Assembly: GCF_001026695.1 (NCBI RefSeq)
Contig: NZ_LDNB01000012.1
Coordinates: 603,492 to 667,491 of the forward strand
Length of the DNA stretch: 64,000 nt
Direction of reading: 5' to 3'
DNA from: Neobacillus vireti
GTDB taxonomy: Bacteria; Bacillota; Bacilli; Bacillales; Cytobacillaceae
Shown: positions 1 to 8,630 of the stretch, one piece after another
Position numbering within the stretch: the first letter of the stretch is position 1
Layout of the letters: every line of letters begins with the position of its first letter
Made by a program: the position numbers and the translations under genes
Notes under the pieces: generated by a model
Seen by the model: only the letters and a program-made list of their open reading frames with translations
Databases searched by the model: none
Told to the model about the DNA's origin: nothing

Positions 1-55
1 GCCTAAAAGCGTTATTGCTTTACTTCCTGCTCTTGAGAGATTAAGATCCTTCATT

Positions 56-89
56 TAGTATTAATTCAGAATATTAATACTATTATAAT
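56..89 (+). promoter_or_regulatory. Dyad operator and -10 of the homogentisate operon
   Basis: Two perfect 10-bp arms (TAGTATTAAT at 56-65 and ATTAATACTA at 73-82) flank a 7-base spacer. A consensus -10 TATAAT lies at 84-89, and GGAGG precedes the hpd ATG at 103. The dyad covers the place where a -35 would sit, so a repressor bound here would block the promoter. The regulator is not in the window and is unidentified. Confidence 0.6.
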
Positions 90-102
90 TGGAGGTTTCT
101 AA

Positions 103-1218
103 ATGAAAGAACAAAGAGTAAGGGCAGATCAACTAGTCGATGACTTTTTTCCGGTACGAGATGTAGATTATATTGAGATTTACACGGGAAATGCTAAGCA
201 ATCTTGTCACTATTTTTGCACGGCCTTTGGGTTTACGCCGGTTGCTTATGCCGGACTAGAAACAGGGAATCGCGAAACGGTCTCTTATGTCCTCAAGCAG
301 CGAAATATTCGTCTTGTGATTACAGGCTCTTATTCTGAAGAGAGCCGGGTAGCTCAATTTGTCAAGAAACACGGGGACGGCGTTAGGGATGTGGCTCTGT
401 TGGTCGAGGATGTAGACAAGGCATTCGAAGAGGCTGTAAATAGAGGAGCAATCGCACATGCAGCTCCATTTGAAATGAGCGATGAAAAGGGAGTCGTTAA
501 AAAAGCTGTGCTGGGTACATATGGTGACACAATCCATACGTTAATCGAACGAAAAAGTTATCAAGGGGCGTTTCTACCAGGGTTTGAGCCATACTCTATC
601 TATTTGCCAAATGAGGATGCCGGGTTAATTGGGATAGACCATGTGGTGGGTAATGTGGAGCGCATGGAAGAATGGGTTGAATATTATTCGAAGGTAATGG
701 GCTTTAAAGAAATGAAACATTTCTCTGACAAGGATATTACTACAGAATACTCGGCCTTGATGTCAAAGGTCATGCATAATGGCGGGCGCATCAAGTTCCC
801 AATCAATGAACCGGCAGAGGGGAAACGGAAATCGCAAATCCAGGAATTTCTGGAATTCTATAATGGCCCAGGAGTCCAGCATCTGGCCATTTTAACCGAA
901 GACATTGTCTCGACAGTTACCGCTTTGAAGAAAAACGGTGTTGAATTCCTTAAAACACCAAGTACTTATTACGAATCATTAGGTGAGCGGATTGGCAAAA
1001 TTGATGAAGAAATTGAAAAGCTACGCGAATTAAATATTTTAGTTGACCGTGATGATGAAGGTTATTTATTGCAGATTTTCACTAAGCCGATTGTTGATCG
1101 TCCGACCGTTTTCATTGAAATTATTCAACGGAAAGGGGCTCGCGGTTTCGGTGAAGGAAACTTTAAGGCATTATTCGAATCGATTGAGCGGGAGCAGGAG
1201 AAACGTGGAAACTTGTAA
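103..1218 (+). CDS. hppD: 4-hydroxyphenylpyruvate dioxygenase
   Basis: This Fe(II) enzyme converts 4-hydroxyphenylpyruvate to homogentisate in tyrosine breakdown. The 371-residue protein has the two vicinal-oxygen-chelate halves of the family. The expected iron ligands are visible as His180 (GIDHVVGN), His260 (VQHLAIL) and Glu339 (FIEIIQR). The length is usual for bacterial HPPD. The ATG start has a clear GGAGG site. The next two genes supply the ring-opening dioxygenase and an FAH-family hydrolase, so this is the first step of a homogentisate route to fumarate and acetoacetate. Maleylacetoacetate isomerase is not seen nearby. Confidence 0.95.
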   Translation: MKEQRVRADQLVDDFFPVRDVDYIEIYTGNAKQSCHYFCTAFGFTPVAYAGLETGNRETVSYVLKQRNIRLVITGSYSEESRVAQFVKKHGDGVRDVALLVEDVDKAFEEAVNRGAIAHAAPFEMSDEKGVVKKAVLGTYGDTIHTLIERKSYQGAFLPGFEPYSIYLPNEDAGLIGIDHVVGNVERMEEWVEYYSKVMGFKEMKHFSDKDITTEYSALMSKVMHNGGRIKFPINEPAEGKRKSQIQEFLEFYNGPGVQHLAILTEDIVSTVTALKKNGVEFLKTPSTYYESLGERIGKIDEEIEKLRELNILVDRDDEGYLLQIFTKPIVDRPTVFIEIIQRKGARGFGEGNFKALFESIEREQEKRGNL

Positions 1219-1273
1219 AGTATTGGAATAATAAAAAGGAATATTAAAAGGGGAAAATTACCAAACGGGGCGG

Positions 1274-1303
1274 AAAAAGGGAGAAAAATTTCTCCCTTTT
1301 TTA
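1274..1303 (+). terminator. Hairpin with U-run between hpd and the FAH gene
   Basis: GGGAGAAA (1279-1286) pairs with TTTCTCCC (1289-1296). Flanking A and T runs lengthen the stem, and a T run follows. It sits inside the gene cluster, so it probably gives partial termination and more hpd transcript than downstream transcript. Confidence 0.65.
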
Positions 1304-1323
1304 AAAGGAAAAAAGGTGAGCTT

Positions 1324-2256
1324 ATGAAATTTGTAACTTTTGAAAAAAACGATGGGAAGATTAGGGCAGGGTTTCTTTTGGACCAAGAGCATGCAGTCGA
1401 TATGTTTGAAATGTCTGATGGGGAGTTACCTGATAATCTAATAGATTTTCTCGATAACTGTGAGGAAAATTTAAAAAAAGCAGCATTTTTTTCCTCTACA
1501 AACAAGCAGCAAGGTGTTTACTCATTAAAGGAAATCCGCTTACTTGCTCCTCTTCCCTTACCCAGAAGCTTTCGTGATTTTTACGCATTTGAGGCGCATG
1601 TGAAAACAGCAAGAGAGAACCGCGGTCTTGAGATGATTCCTGAATGGTATGAAATTCCAGTCTATTATTTTTCCAATCACCTCGCCATCAAGGGGCCAGG
1701 AGAAGAAATTATCAAGCCATTAGGATGCAACTGGCTCGATTATGAACTCGAAATCGCCTGCATCATTGGCAAAGAGGGAAGAAATATCCGGGTGGCAGAT
1801 GCTGATGAGTATATTTTTGGTTATTGTATTTTGAACGATTGGAGCGCGAGAGATTTGCAGCGGAAGGAAATGAAGATTGGACTTGGCCCAGCAAAGGGAA
1901 AAGATTTTGCCACCTCGATTGGTCCATGGATTGTCACGAAAGATGAGCTGGAACCATTGAAAACGGGAAAGGGCTTTGATCTTTCCATGAAAGCGCGGGT
2001 AAACGGAGAATTACTGTCGGCAGGAAATATGAAGGAGATTTTTTATTCCTTTGGGGAGATGATTGAGCGTGCCTCTGCCGGCGTTACCCTGTATCCAGGA
2101 GAGATAATAGGTTCTGGAACAGTCGGAACAGGATGCATCCTTGAACTTGGCCAGGATGTGCACCGCTGGCTTTTACCAGGGGATATAGTAGAGTTAGAAA
2201 TTGATTGTCTAGGTGTTTTACAGAATTCTATTATCGAAGGAACTGAGGTGAAATAA
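1324..2256 (+). CDS. Fumarylacetoacetate hydrolase family protein
   Basis: The 310-residue protein carries an FAH catalytic domain over roughly residues 70-300. Motifs include the acidic metal-binding DYELEIA and NDWSARDLQ followed by GPAKGKDFA. By position between hpd and hmgA it is most likely the fumarylacetoacetase that splits fumarylacetoacetate (or maleylacetoacetate directly) into fumarate and acetoacetate. FAH members also include isomerases and acylpyruvases, so the substrate is inferred from context. The stop overlaps the hmgA start by one base (TAATG), which implies translational coupling. The ribosome binding site is AAAAGGTGAG ahead of the ATG. Confidence 0.85.
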   Translation: MKFVTFEKNDGKIRAGFLLDQEHAVDMFEMSDGELPDNLIDFLDNCEENLKKAAFFSSTNKQQGVYSLKEIRLLAPLPLPRSFRDFYAFEAHVKTARENRGLEMIPEWYEIPVYYFSNHLAIKGPGEEIIKPLGCNWLDYELEIACIIGKEGRNIRVADADEYIFGYCILNDWSARDLQRKEMKIGLGPAKGKDFATSIGPWIVTKDELEPLKTGKGFDLSMKARVNGELLSAGNMKEIFYSFGEMIERASAGVTLYPGEIIGSGTVGTGCILELGQDVHRWLLPGDIVELEIDCLGVLQNSIIEGTEVK

Positions 2257-3419
2257 TGTATTACCGGCAAATGGGAAAAGTCCCTCATAAACGTCATACG
2301 ATGTTTAAAAAAGAGGATGGCAGTCTGTATCGAGAGCAGGTTATGGGAACACGAGGTTTTTCTGGCACCCAATCGATTTTATATCACCACTATATGCCTA
2401 CGGAAGTGGTGAAATCTGAGGTGGTTGGTCATTACTTGCCGGAATACGAAGCACAAAGAGAGCTTAAACACCGTCACTTTTTGACCAATAAGACAATCCA
2501 AAAAGGTAATGCTTTAAACGCCAGAGAATATATATTAGGAAATCAAGACTTGCTAATTGGAACTGCAAATGTTACTGAGCCAATGGAAAGCTTTTATAGG
2601 AACGGTGATGGCGATGAAATGCTCTTTATCCATTATGGTTCGGGAAAATTAGAAACGATGTTCGGGACGATTTCCTATACTCATGGTGACTATCTCATCA
2701 TACCGATTGGAACGATTTATCGAATAATCCCTGATGCGAATGAAATGACGAAAATGCTCATTGTTGAATCGTATCGTCAAATTACGACACCAAGGCGCTA
2801 TCGTAATGAATATGGTCAGTTATTAGAGCACAGCCCGTTTTGCGAACGAGATATTCGCGGACCAGAAACATTAATGACTTTTGCCAAGAAAGGTGAATAT
2901 GAGGTTTTAACGAAATCGAGAGGAATGATTTCCTCCCATATGCTGGGGCATCATCCCTTTGATGTAGTCGGCTGGGATGGCTACCTATATCCCTGGGCCT
3001 TTAATATTGAAGATTTTGAACCGATTACAGGAAGGGTTCACCAGCCGCCGCCTGTTCATCAAACCTTTGAAGGAAATAATTTTGTTGTTTGTTCCTTTGT
3101 ACCTAGATTGTATGATTACCATCCTGAGGCAATTCCTGCACCATACTACCACAGTAACGTTAATAGTGACGAGCTCCTATATTATGTGGAAGGCAATTTT
3201 ATGAGCCGTAAAGGAGTTCAAGAGGGGTCAATCACGCTCCATCCAGGCGGAATTCCTCATGGACCACATCCTGGGAAAACAGAAGCGAGTATCGGCAAAA
3301 AGCAAACACTAGAATTGGCTGTGATGATCGATACCTTTCATCCTCTAAAAATTGTAAAAACTGCTCAGGTCTTCGAAGATTCAGCTTATATGTATTCATG
3401 GTATGAAAATAAGGAATAA
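2256..3419 (+). CDS. hmgA: Homogentisate 1,2-dioxygenase
   Basis: This enzyme opens the homogentisate ring to maleylacetoacetate using Fe(II). The 387-residue cupin-fold protein shows the C-terminal iron-binding region: YYHSNVNSDELLYYVEG, then the Pro/His-rich GGIPHGPHPG. It is slightly shorter than proteobacterial HmgA (about 430-440 residues), as is common for the Bacillus type. It overlaps the preceding stop codon by one base and is followed by a strong terminator, so it closes the operon. Confidence 0.92.
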   Translation: MYYRQMGKVPHKRHTMFKKEDGSLYREQVMGTRGFSGTQSILYHHYMPTEVVKSEVVGHYLPEYEAQRELKHRHFLTNKTIQKGNALNAREYILGNQDLLIGTANVTEPMESFYRNGDGDEMLFIHYGSGKLETMFGTISYTHGDYLIIPIGTIYRIIPDANEMTKMLIVESYRQITTPRRYRNEYGQLLEHSPFCERDIRGPETLMTFAKKGEYEVLTKSRGMISSHMLGHHPFDVVGWDGYLYPWAFNIEDFEPITGRVHQPPPVHQTFEGNNFVVCSFVPRLYDYHPEAIPAPYYHSNVNSDELLYYVEGNFMSRKGVQEGSITLHPGGIPHGPHPGKTEASIGKKQTLELAVMIDTFHPLKIVKTAQVFEDSAYMYSWYENKE

Positions 3420-3432
3420 GATTTTCCAGCGA

Positions 3433-3468
3433 CAATCCAACTTTGTTGAAGTTGGGTTGTTTTTTTTC
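3433..3468 (+). terminator. Terminator of the homogentisate operon
   Basis: AATCCAACTT (3434-3443) pairs with AAGTTGGGTT (3449-3458), followed by a T-rich tract. Confidence 0.85.
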
Positions 3469-3532
3469 AATATCAGGATAAAAATGTTATTGTAGATAGT
3501 AATAACACTCCAGAATGAATAGAGGTGAAATC

Positions 3533-4147
3533 ATGGAGCTGGAAACAGTTGTAACAAAATTAAAAAGACATAACCCTGTGATATTAGGGAGCGAGAAATT
3601 CGCAAAATATGCTGTAATGCTGCCTCTTATCGAAAAAGAGGATGGGATTCATGTGCTATTTGAAGTTCGTTCGCTGGAGCTTAGGAGGCAGCCGGGCGAA
3701 ATTTGTTTTCCCGGGGGAAAAGTCGATTTAGAAGACAAGGATGAAAGAGAAACAGCTATTCGCGAAACAATGGAGGAATTAGGGATTAGCGGGGAAAATA
3801 TCACGGAAGTTTATCCGCTTGATTTTATGGTTTCTCCTTTTGGTATGTTGGTATATCCATATACAGGATTTATTAGTCATTCAGAACTGATTCAACCTAA
3901 TCCTGCAGAGGTTGGAGAAATTTTTACGGTTCCTTTATCTTTTTTTATCAATAAAGAGCCGGAAATCTACCATATTGAATTTAAGGTAGTACCCGAGGAG
4001 AAATTTCCCTTTGATTTAATTGTCGGCGGTCAAAATTACAATTGGCGGACAAGAGGGATTGAGGAGTATTTTTATGTATATGAAGGTAGAACAATTTGGG
4101 GGATGACCGCGAGAATCCTTGCTCATTTTATTGAAATAATTCGTTAA
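3533..4147 (+). CDS. NUDIX hydrolase, CoA pyrophosphatase type
   Basis: This is a 204-residue NUDIX protein. The NUDIX box GX5EX7REUXEEXGU is present around GGKVDLEDKDERE and ETMEELG. Upstream of it the LRRQPGEICFPGG segment matches the extra signature of the CoA-diphosphatase subfamily, which cleaves CoA or acyl-CoA to 3',5'-ADP and phosphopantetheine. The start is placed at ATG 3533 because GAGGTGA lies six bases ahead; an upstream in-frame ATG at 3515 has no ribosome site. It appears monocistronic. Family assignment is firm and the exact substrate is inferred. Confidence 0.9.
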   Translation: MELETVVTKLKRHNPVILGSEKFAKYAVMLPLIEKEDGIHVLFEVRSLELRRQPGEICFPGGKVDLEDKDERETAIRETMEELGISGENITEVYPLDFMVSPFGMLVYPYTGFISHSELIQPNPAEVGEIFTVPLSFFINKEPEIYHIEFKVVPEEKFPFDLIVGGQNYNWRTRGIEEYFYVYEGRTIWGMTARILAHFIEIIR

Positions 4148-4236
4148 TTTCTCCAAAATCCCGTGGTAAAATACTTGAATTTTTTCTGAATTTAGATAAA
4201 ATTAAGATTATATTTTTGGGATTAGGAGATGTATTC

Positions 4237-5598
4237 ATGAAGGTAGTAAAGTTTGGAGGATCCTCTTTAGCTTCCGGAAACCAAATTGAGAAGGTTTTCC
4301 AGATTGTTATGTCTGATCCCGCGCGTAAAGTTGTCGTCGTATCAGCTCCAGGGAAACGGTTTGCCGAAGACCAAAAGGTAACGGATTTGTTAATTGAATG
4401 TGCAGAGCGATGTCTGAGCAATCTGGATTCACAGGAAATAGTTGCAGCCGTTATCAAAAGGTATGCGACGATTGCTGAGGAGCTACAGCTTCCTTCTGAA
4501 ATTGTTAGTGAAATTCAAGCTGATTTAGAAGCAAGACTAAATGGGGATAGATGTAAACCTGAACGGTTTATCGATAGTGTTAAGGCAAGTGGCGAGGACA
4601 ATCATGCTAAATTAGTTGCTGCATACTTCCAAGAGCAGGGGGTAGAGGCTACTTATGTTAACCCTGGAGAGGGTGGTCTGCTTGTTAGTGCGGAGCCGGG
4701 AAACGCTCAAGTTTTACCGGAATCGTATGAACGGTTATATTCCTTGCGCGACAGAAGCGGCTTGTTAATATTTCCGGGGTTTTTCGGGTATAGCAAAGAA
4801 GGAGAAGTATTCACTTTTTCACGGAGCGGCTCGGATATTACGGGCTCTATCCTCGCAAATGGCCTGAAAGCTGATTTATATGAAAATTTTACTGATGTGG
4901 ATGCCGTTTATTCGGTCAATCCCTACATTGTCAAGAGGCCTAAGGAAATTAAGGAATTAACGTATCGGGAAATGCGTGAGCTTTCTTATGCAGGGTTTAC
5001 CGTTCTGCATGACGAAGCCCTTGTGCCGGCCTTTCGAGCAGGAATTCCCGTTCAAATCAAGAACACGAATAATCCTTTAGCACCAGGAACGAGGATTGTT
5101 AATGAGCGCGACAATACAAATGGTCCTGTCATTGGGATTGCCAGCGATCAAGGGTTTTGCAGTATTTATGTGAGTAAATACTTAATGAACAGAGAGATTG
5201 GATTTGGCCGGAAACTTTTAAGCATCTTAGAAGAGTTTGGCTTATCCTATGAACACACTCCTTCGGGAATTGATGACATCTCGATAATATTAAGAGAAAA
5301 CCAGTTTGAGGCCGAATTGGAGGAGGAAATAACCAAACGGATAATTGCAGAATTACATGCAGATGAAGTGAAATTCGAGCACAGCCTTGCCCTAATCATG
5401 GTTGTTGGTGAAGGCATGCGCCATAATGTCGGCACGATGGCAAAGGCGTCCAAAGCCTTGGCAGGGGCGAGCGTTAATATTGAAATGATTAATCAAGGCT
5501 CGTCTGAAGTCAGCATGATGTTTGGCGTAAAGGAAGTTGACGAAAAAAGAGCTGTTCAAGCATTGTATGACGAGTTCATTGCTTCCGTAACGGTGTAA
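4237..5598 (+). CDS. Aspartate kinase, class III (ThrD/YclM-like)
   Basis: It phosphorylates aspartate, the first step to lysine, threonine and methionine. The 453-residue protein starts MKVVKFGGSSLASG, the N-terminal kinase signature, and ends with two ACT domains (about residues 300-453, including SVNIEMINQGSSEVSM) that normally sense end products. The length matches the B. subtilis monofunctional class III enzyme (YclM/ThrD). I chose ATG 4237, preceded by TTAGGAGATG, over a TTG at 4216. There is no visible riboswitch in the ~90 bases upstream, so lysine control, if any, would be allosteric. Monocistronic. Confidence 0.93.
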   Translation: MKVVKFGGSSLASGNQIEKVFQIVMSDPARKVVVVSAPGKRFAEDQKVTDLLIECAERCLSNLDSQEIVAAVIKRYATIAEELQLPSEIVSEIQADLEARLNGDRCKPERFIDSVKASGEDNHAKLVAAYFQEQGVEATYVNPGEGGLLVSAEPGNAQVLPESYERLYSLRDRSGLLIFPGFFGYSKEGEVFTFSRSGSDITGSILANGLKADLYENFTDVDAVYSVNPYIVKRPKEIKELTYREMRELSYAGFTVLHDEALVPAFRAGIPVQIKNTNNPLAPGTRIVNERDNTNGPVIGIASDQGFCSIYVSKYLMNREIGFGRKLLSILEEFGLSYEHTPSGIDDISIILRENQFEAELEEEITKRIIAELHADEVKFEHSLALIMVVGEGMRHNVGTMAKASKALAGASVNIEMINQGSSEVSMMFGVKEVDEKRAVQALYDEFIASVTV

Positions 5599-5602
5599 TC
5601 GT

Positions 5603-5651
5603 GAATGAAAAAAGCAGTTCTAAATTTGCATTTAGACTGCTTTTTTCATTC
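5603..5651. terminator. Bidirectional terminator
   Basis: A long inverted repeat (GAATGAAAAAAGCAGT with its near-complement ending CATTC) with A/T runs on both sides. It serves the aspartate kinase on the plus strand and could serve the convergent membrane gene. Confidence 0.85.
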
Positions 5652-5688
5652 ATGATATCGAGCTTACGATTCATCTAATCACCTCGAA

Positions 5689-6255
5689 CTAAACCTTGTG
5701 TTTTCGAACAAGAGCATACAATGCCACAATGAGACCGCCGGCTAAACCACAGATCAGGTCATACATTGTATCCTTATTGCCGCCTCTTTGCATCGTGTGG
5801 GCAATGGTTAAATCGCCAACAAATTCATAAATCTCCCAGAATACACTGGCCAAAACGGAAAGTGAGAGGACGAAAAGAAATAGTAACCAATGGGATACAT
5901 CATTGCGGACATATTTTGGAATCCATCGTTTATATAATGTTATTCCAATGCAGCCAATAAATATCCCCTTAAAAAAATGAAGGGTCGAATCCCACCAATT
6001 GAGATGAAGATAAAAGCTTTTAATCGAGCCTAAAAACAATGAACAAAATAAAAAAATAAAATAACTTACAATAATTAGAATGTTAAAGGGGTTATTTTTC
6101 AACCGTAGTAGTAGAAGTGGGAGTGCGCCAGCAAAAATACCGCCGAGGGCAACCTGCCACCTAGAAGAATCAGCTTTCACTATGTAATAAATACATAATG
6201 CAGCCATAAAGATGATGAAACCCACACTTAAAATGATGATTATTTTCCGTTTCAT
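5689..6255 (-). CDS. YjdF/DUF2238-like integral membrane protein
   Basis: This 188-residue protein has about five to six membrane segments. It shows the pattern of the DUF2238 (E. coli YjdF) family: WWDSTLHFFKG, then WEIYEFVGD, then DTMYDLICGLAGG. The conserved Trp, Asp, His and Glu residues in or next to membrane segments suggest a functional polar core, but no activity is established for the family. It stands alone and ends against a bidirectional terminator. Confidence 0.7.
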   Translation of the reverse strand: MKRKIIIILSVGFIIFMAALCIYYIVKADSSRWQVALGGIFAGALPLLLLRLKNNPFNILIIVSYFIFLFCSLFLGSIKSFYLHLNWWDSTLHFFKGIFIGCIGITLYKRWIPKYVRNDVSHWLLFLFVLSLSVLASVFWEIYEFVGDLTIAHTMQRGGNKDTMYDLICGLAGGLIVALYALVRKHKV

Positions 6256-6353
6256 TCCTACACCTCGATATAAAAAGACTCCCTACAATTATGTCCAATG
6301 TTCGTAAAATCAAGACAAAAGGTGTCAGTGGGAGCTTATGATTTTTTTCCTCG

Positions 6354-6365
6354 CAAACATGTTTG
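6354..6365. promoter_or_regulatory. 12-bp palindrome ahead of the GntR-RCK_C gene
   Basis: The perfect palindrome CAAACATGTTTG lies 57 bases before the regulator start and just upstream of the likely -10 region (GGTATAGTGATATGG). It is a candidate autoregulatory GntR site; no binding evidence is available. Confidence 0.4.
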
Positions 6366-6421
6366 TAAAACGGTATAGTGATATGGTAATGCTATTGATT
6401 AAATGGTGGTGATGGTCTGCT

Positions 6422-7039
6422 ATGCAAAGGGCACAAATCCCAACTTATGAACGAATTGCGATTGATTTAGCCAATCGCATTTATGACGGGAAATTTAAAG
6501 TAGGGGAAAAGATTCACGGCAGGTCTACGTTGGCGAGTGAATATAAGGTATCTCCGGAGACAGTTAGGAGAGCAATTAAGATCTTAGAGGACGTGGAAAT
6601 TGTTCATTCCACAAAAGGTAGCGGCATTGTCATCTCTTCCCGTGAGAATGCTTTTAAATATATATCTCGTTTTTCTAACCTGGCCAGCATCAAAGATCTT
6701 GAAAAGCAAATGAATTCTCTAATCGCAGAAAGAGAAAGCCTGGATGAAAAGGTATTCGAAACTTTGCGTAAAATCATGGAATATTCCGGGAAACTACGAC
6801 ACACGAATCCATTGGCACCAATTGAAGTAGAGGTATATCCAGGATGCATTCACATTGGCAAGACGATATCGGAAGTCAAGTTTTGGCAAAATACCGGCGG
6901 CACCGTAATCGGGATGAAGCGAAAGGACGAAATGATTATCTCCCCTGGGCCGTATGCACTAATCCTAGAAGGGGATGTCCTCCTTGTCATCGGAGATGAA
7001 AAAGCGTATGACAGAGTCGTTCACTTTTTGGAGGAATAA
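6422..7039 (+). CDS. GntR-family regulator with RCK_C domain (BusR-like, c-di-AMP sensor candidate)
   Basis: The 205-residue protein has three parts: a GntR winged helix (residues 1-75, with SPETVRRAIKILED as recognition region and STKGSGIVI as wing), a coiled coil (about 85-125, SIKDLEKQMNSLIAERESLD), and a C-terminal TrkA-C/RCK_C domain (about 125-205, ending ISPGPYALILEGDVLLVIG). This is the architecture of BusR, the c-di-AMP-responsive repressor of betaine uptake in streptococci and lactococci, where the coiled coil sets the spacing between two DNA sites. It is convergent with an osmolyte-type ABC transporter 31 bases away. The c-di-AMP role is inferred from the family. Confidence 0.82.
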   Translation: MQRAQIPTYERIAIDLANRIYDGKFKVGEKIHGRSTLASEYKVSPETVRRAIKILEDVEIVHSTKGSGIVISSRENAFKYISRFSNLASIKDLEKQMNSLIAERESLDEKVFETLRKIMEYSGKLRHTNPLAPIEVEVYPGCIHIGKTISEVKFWQNTGGTVIGMKRKDEMIISPGPYALILEGDVLLVIGDEKAYDRVVHFLEE

Positions 7040-7065
7040 GAAAAAGCCGGATAACCGGCTTTTTC
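7040..7065. terminator. Shared bidirectional terminator
   Basis: AAAAAGCCGG and CCGGCTTTTT surround a 4-base loop. The hairpin fits between two convergent genes. Confidence 0.9.
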
Positions 7066-7070
7066 TATAT

Positions 7071-8630
7071 TTATTTACTTAATAATCCTTCTTTTTCTAA
7101 AAATTCTTTTGCAACTTTTGCAGGAGATTGTTTGAGGCTGTCAACCTTATAGTTAAGTTCCCGCATTTTTTCATCGTTAAGCTTACCGGATAAGGTGTTA
7201 ATTGCCTTTTTTAATTCTGGATGTTCCTTTAATGTTTCTTCTTTAATAATTGGCACAGCATAATAAGGTGGGAAAAAGTTTTTATCATCCTTTAACACCT
7301 TCAAGTGAAAGGCCTCGAGTAATCCATCGGTAGAGAAGGCATCGATAACATCACTCTTATGATTCTCAAGTGCGGTATAGCGCAATCCGCCATCAATGGC
7401 TTTGACATCTTTGAATTCGATATTATAAGTTTTTGCAAGTCCAGGTAATCCATCTACCCGGTTTGGAAATTCAATAGTTGGACCAAAGACTAATTCATTG
7501 CTTACATTGGCCAAATCAGATATCGTCTTTAAATTATACTCTTCAACAGTGTCTTGGCGTACAGCTAAGGCATAGGTGTTATTAAACCCAAGCGGTTTTA
7601 ATAAGTCAATTCCATATTTTTGCTTGAATTCACGTTGAACAAAATCATAGACTTTGTCCGGGTTGCTTTCTGGAGGCTGATTTAAAATATTTACCAAACC
7701 TGTCCCCGTATATTCAACATATAAATCAATATCCCCATTTTTAATCGCACTAAAAGCAACCTGGGTCCCACCAAGATTTAACTTTCTTTCTACCTGAAGA
7801 TCTGTCTTGTTTTCGATTAGATCAGCAAGCATATTCCCTAAAATTAATGACTCACTGAAATTCTTGGAACCAATGACGATTTTGTCTTCAGCATTGGCAA
7901 TTGTATAAACTTTAAGTGAACCTGCAGCAAGTAACAAAATAGAGGCCACACCAATTATCCATTTTTTTGCCTTTTTACTTGACTTAGCTGCAGATTTTTT
8001 CTTGTTCATATATGAAAGGGAGGATTCAAGTTTCCCAACGACAAAGTCAATCAAAAGTGCTAAAATACAGGCTGGAATCGCTCCAGCTAAAATCATATGA
8101 TTATCGACGGTCTGCACACCCGAGAAAACGAGGTACCCCAGTCCGCCTGCTCCAACGAAGGCAGCAATGGTCATTAACCCAACAGCAGTAACCGCTGAAA
8201 TTCTGATACCCGCCATAATCATCGGAAAGGCGAGCGGAAGCTGAACCTTTCTCATTGTTTGACTCTTAGTCAGACCGATGCCTTTGGCGGCTTCCAGAAT
8301 GTCTCCGTCAATGTTCGTTAAGCCCGTATACGTATTTTTTACGATTGGAAGGAGGGAATAAAGGACAACCATCACAATCGCCGGCGTACTGCCAATTCCA
8401 ACAAAGGGAATCAGGAATCCGAGTAAGGCCAAGCTCGGGACAGCCTGAATAACGTTTGTCGTTCCGATTATAGGTTTTGAGAGCTTCTTTTCATTTGAAA
8501 TTAAAATCCCTAGTGGAATACCAATGATAATGGCAATAGCTACTGATACAATACTTAAATATAGATGCTCTCCTAGTAAACTAAGTATTTGCTGATAGTT
8601 ACCAGTTAGATAATTCCAAAAATCACTCAT
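7071..8630 (-). CDS. ABC transporter permease fused to substrate-binding protein (OpuC/BilE/EgtU type)
   Basis: The 519-residue fusion has an N-terminal OpuCB-like permease (residues 1-215, with the EAA-type loop GDILEAAKGIGLTKSQTM), a further membrane anchor near 226-246, and an extracellular OpuAC-type binding domain (about 250-519, starting KIVIGSKNFSESLILGNML). Such fusions occur in BusAB, in Listeria BilEB and in the ergothioneine transporter EgtU. The binding domain resembles OpuCC/YehZ more than the OpuAC betaine proteins, so the substrate could be a betaine, choline or ergothioneine. It starts at the last base of the upstream ATPase stop codon, which implies coupling. Confidence 0.9.
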   Translation of the reverse strand: MSDFWNYLTGNYQQILSLLGEHLYLSIVSVAIAIIIGIPLGILISNEKKLSKPIIGTTNVIQAVPSLALLGFLIPFVGIGSTPAIVMVVLYSLLPIVKNTYTGLTNIDGDILEAAKGIGLTKSQTMRKVQLPLAFPMIMAGIRISAVTAVGLMTIAAFVGAGGLGYLVFSGVQTVDNHMILAGAIPACILALLIDFVVGKLESSLSYMNKKKSAAKSSKKAKKWIIGVASILLLAAGSLKVYTIANAEDKIVIGSKNFSESLILGNMLADLIENKTDLQVERKLNLGGTQVAFSAIKNGDIDLYVEYTGTGLVNILNQPPESNPDKVYDFVQREFKQKYGIDLLKPLGFNNTYALAVRQDTVEEYNLKTISDLANVSNELVFGPTIEFPNRVDGLPGLAKTYNIEFKDVKAIDGGLRYTALENHKSDVIDAFSTDGLLEAFHLKVLKDDKNFFPPYYAVPIIKEETLKEHPELKKAINTLSGKLNDEKMRELNYKVDSLKQSPAKVAKEFLEKEGLLSK

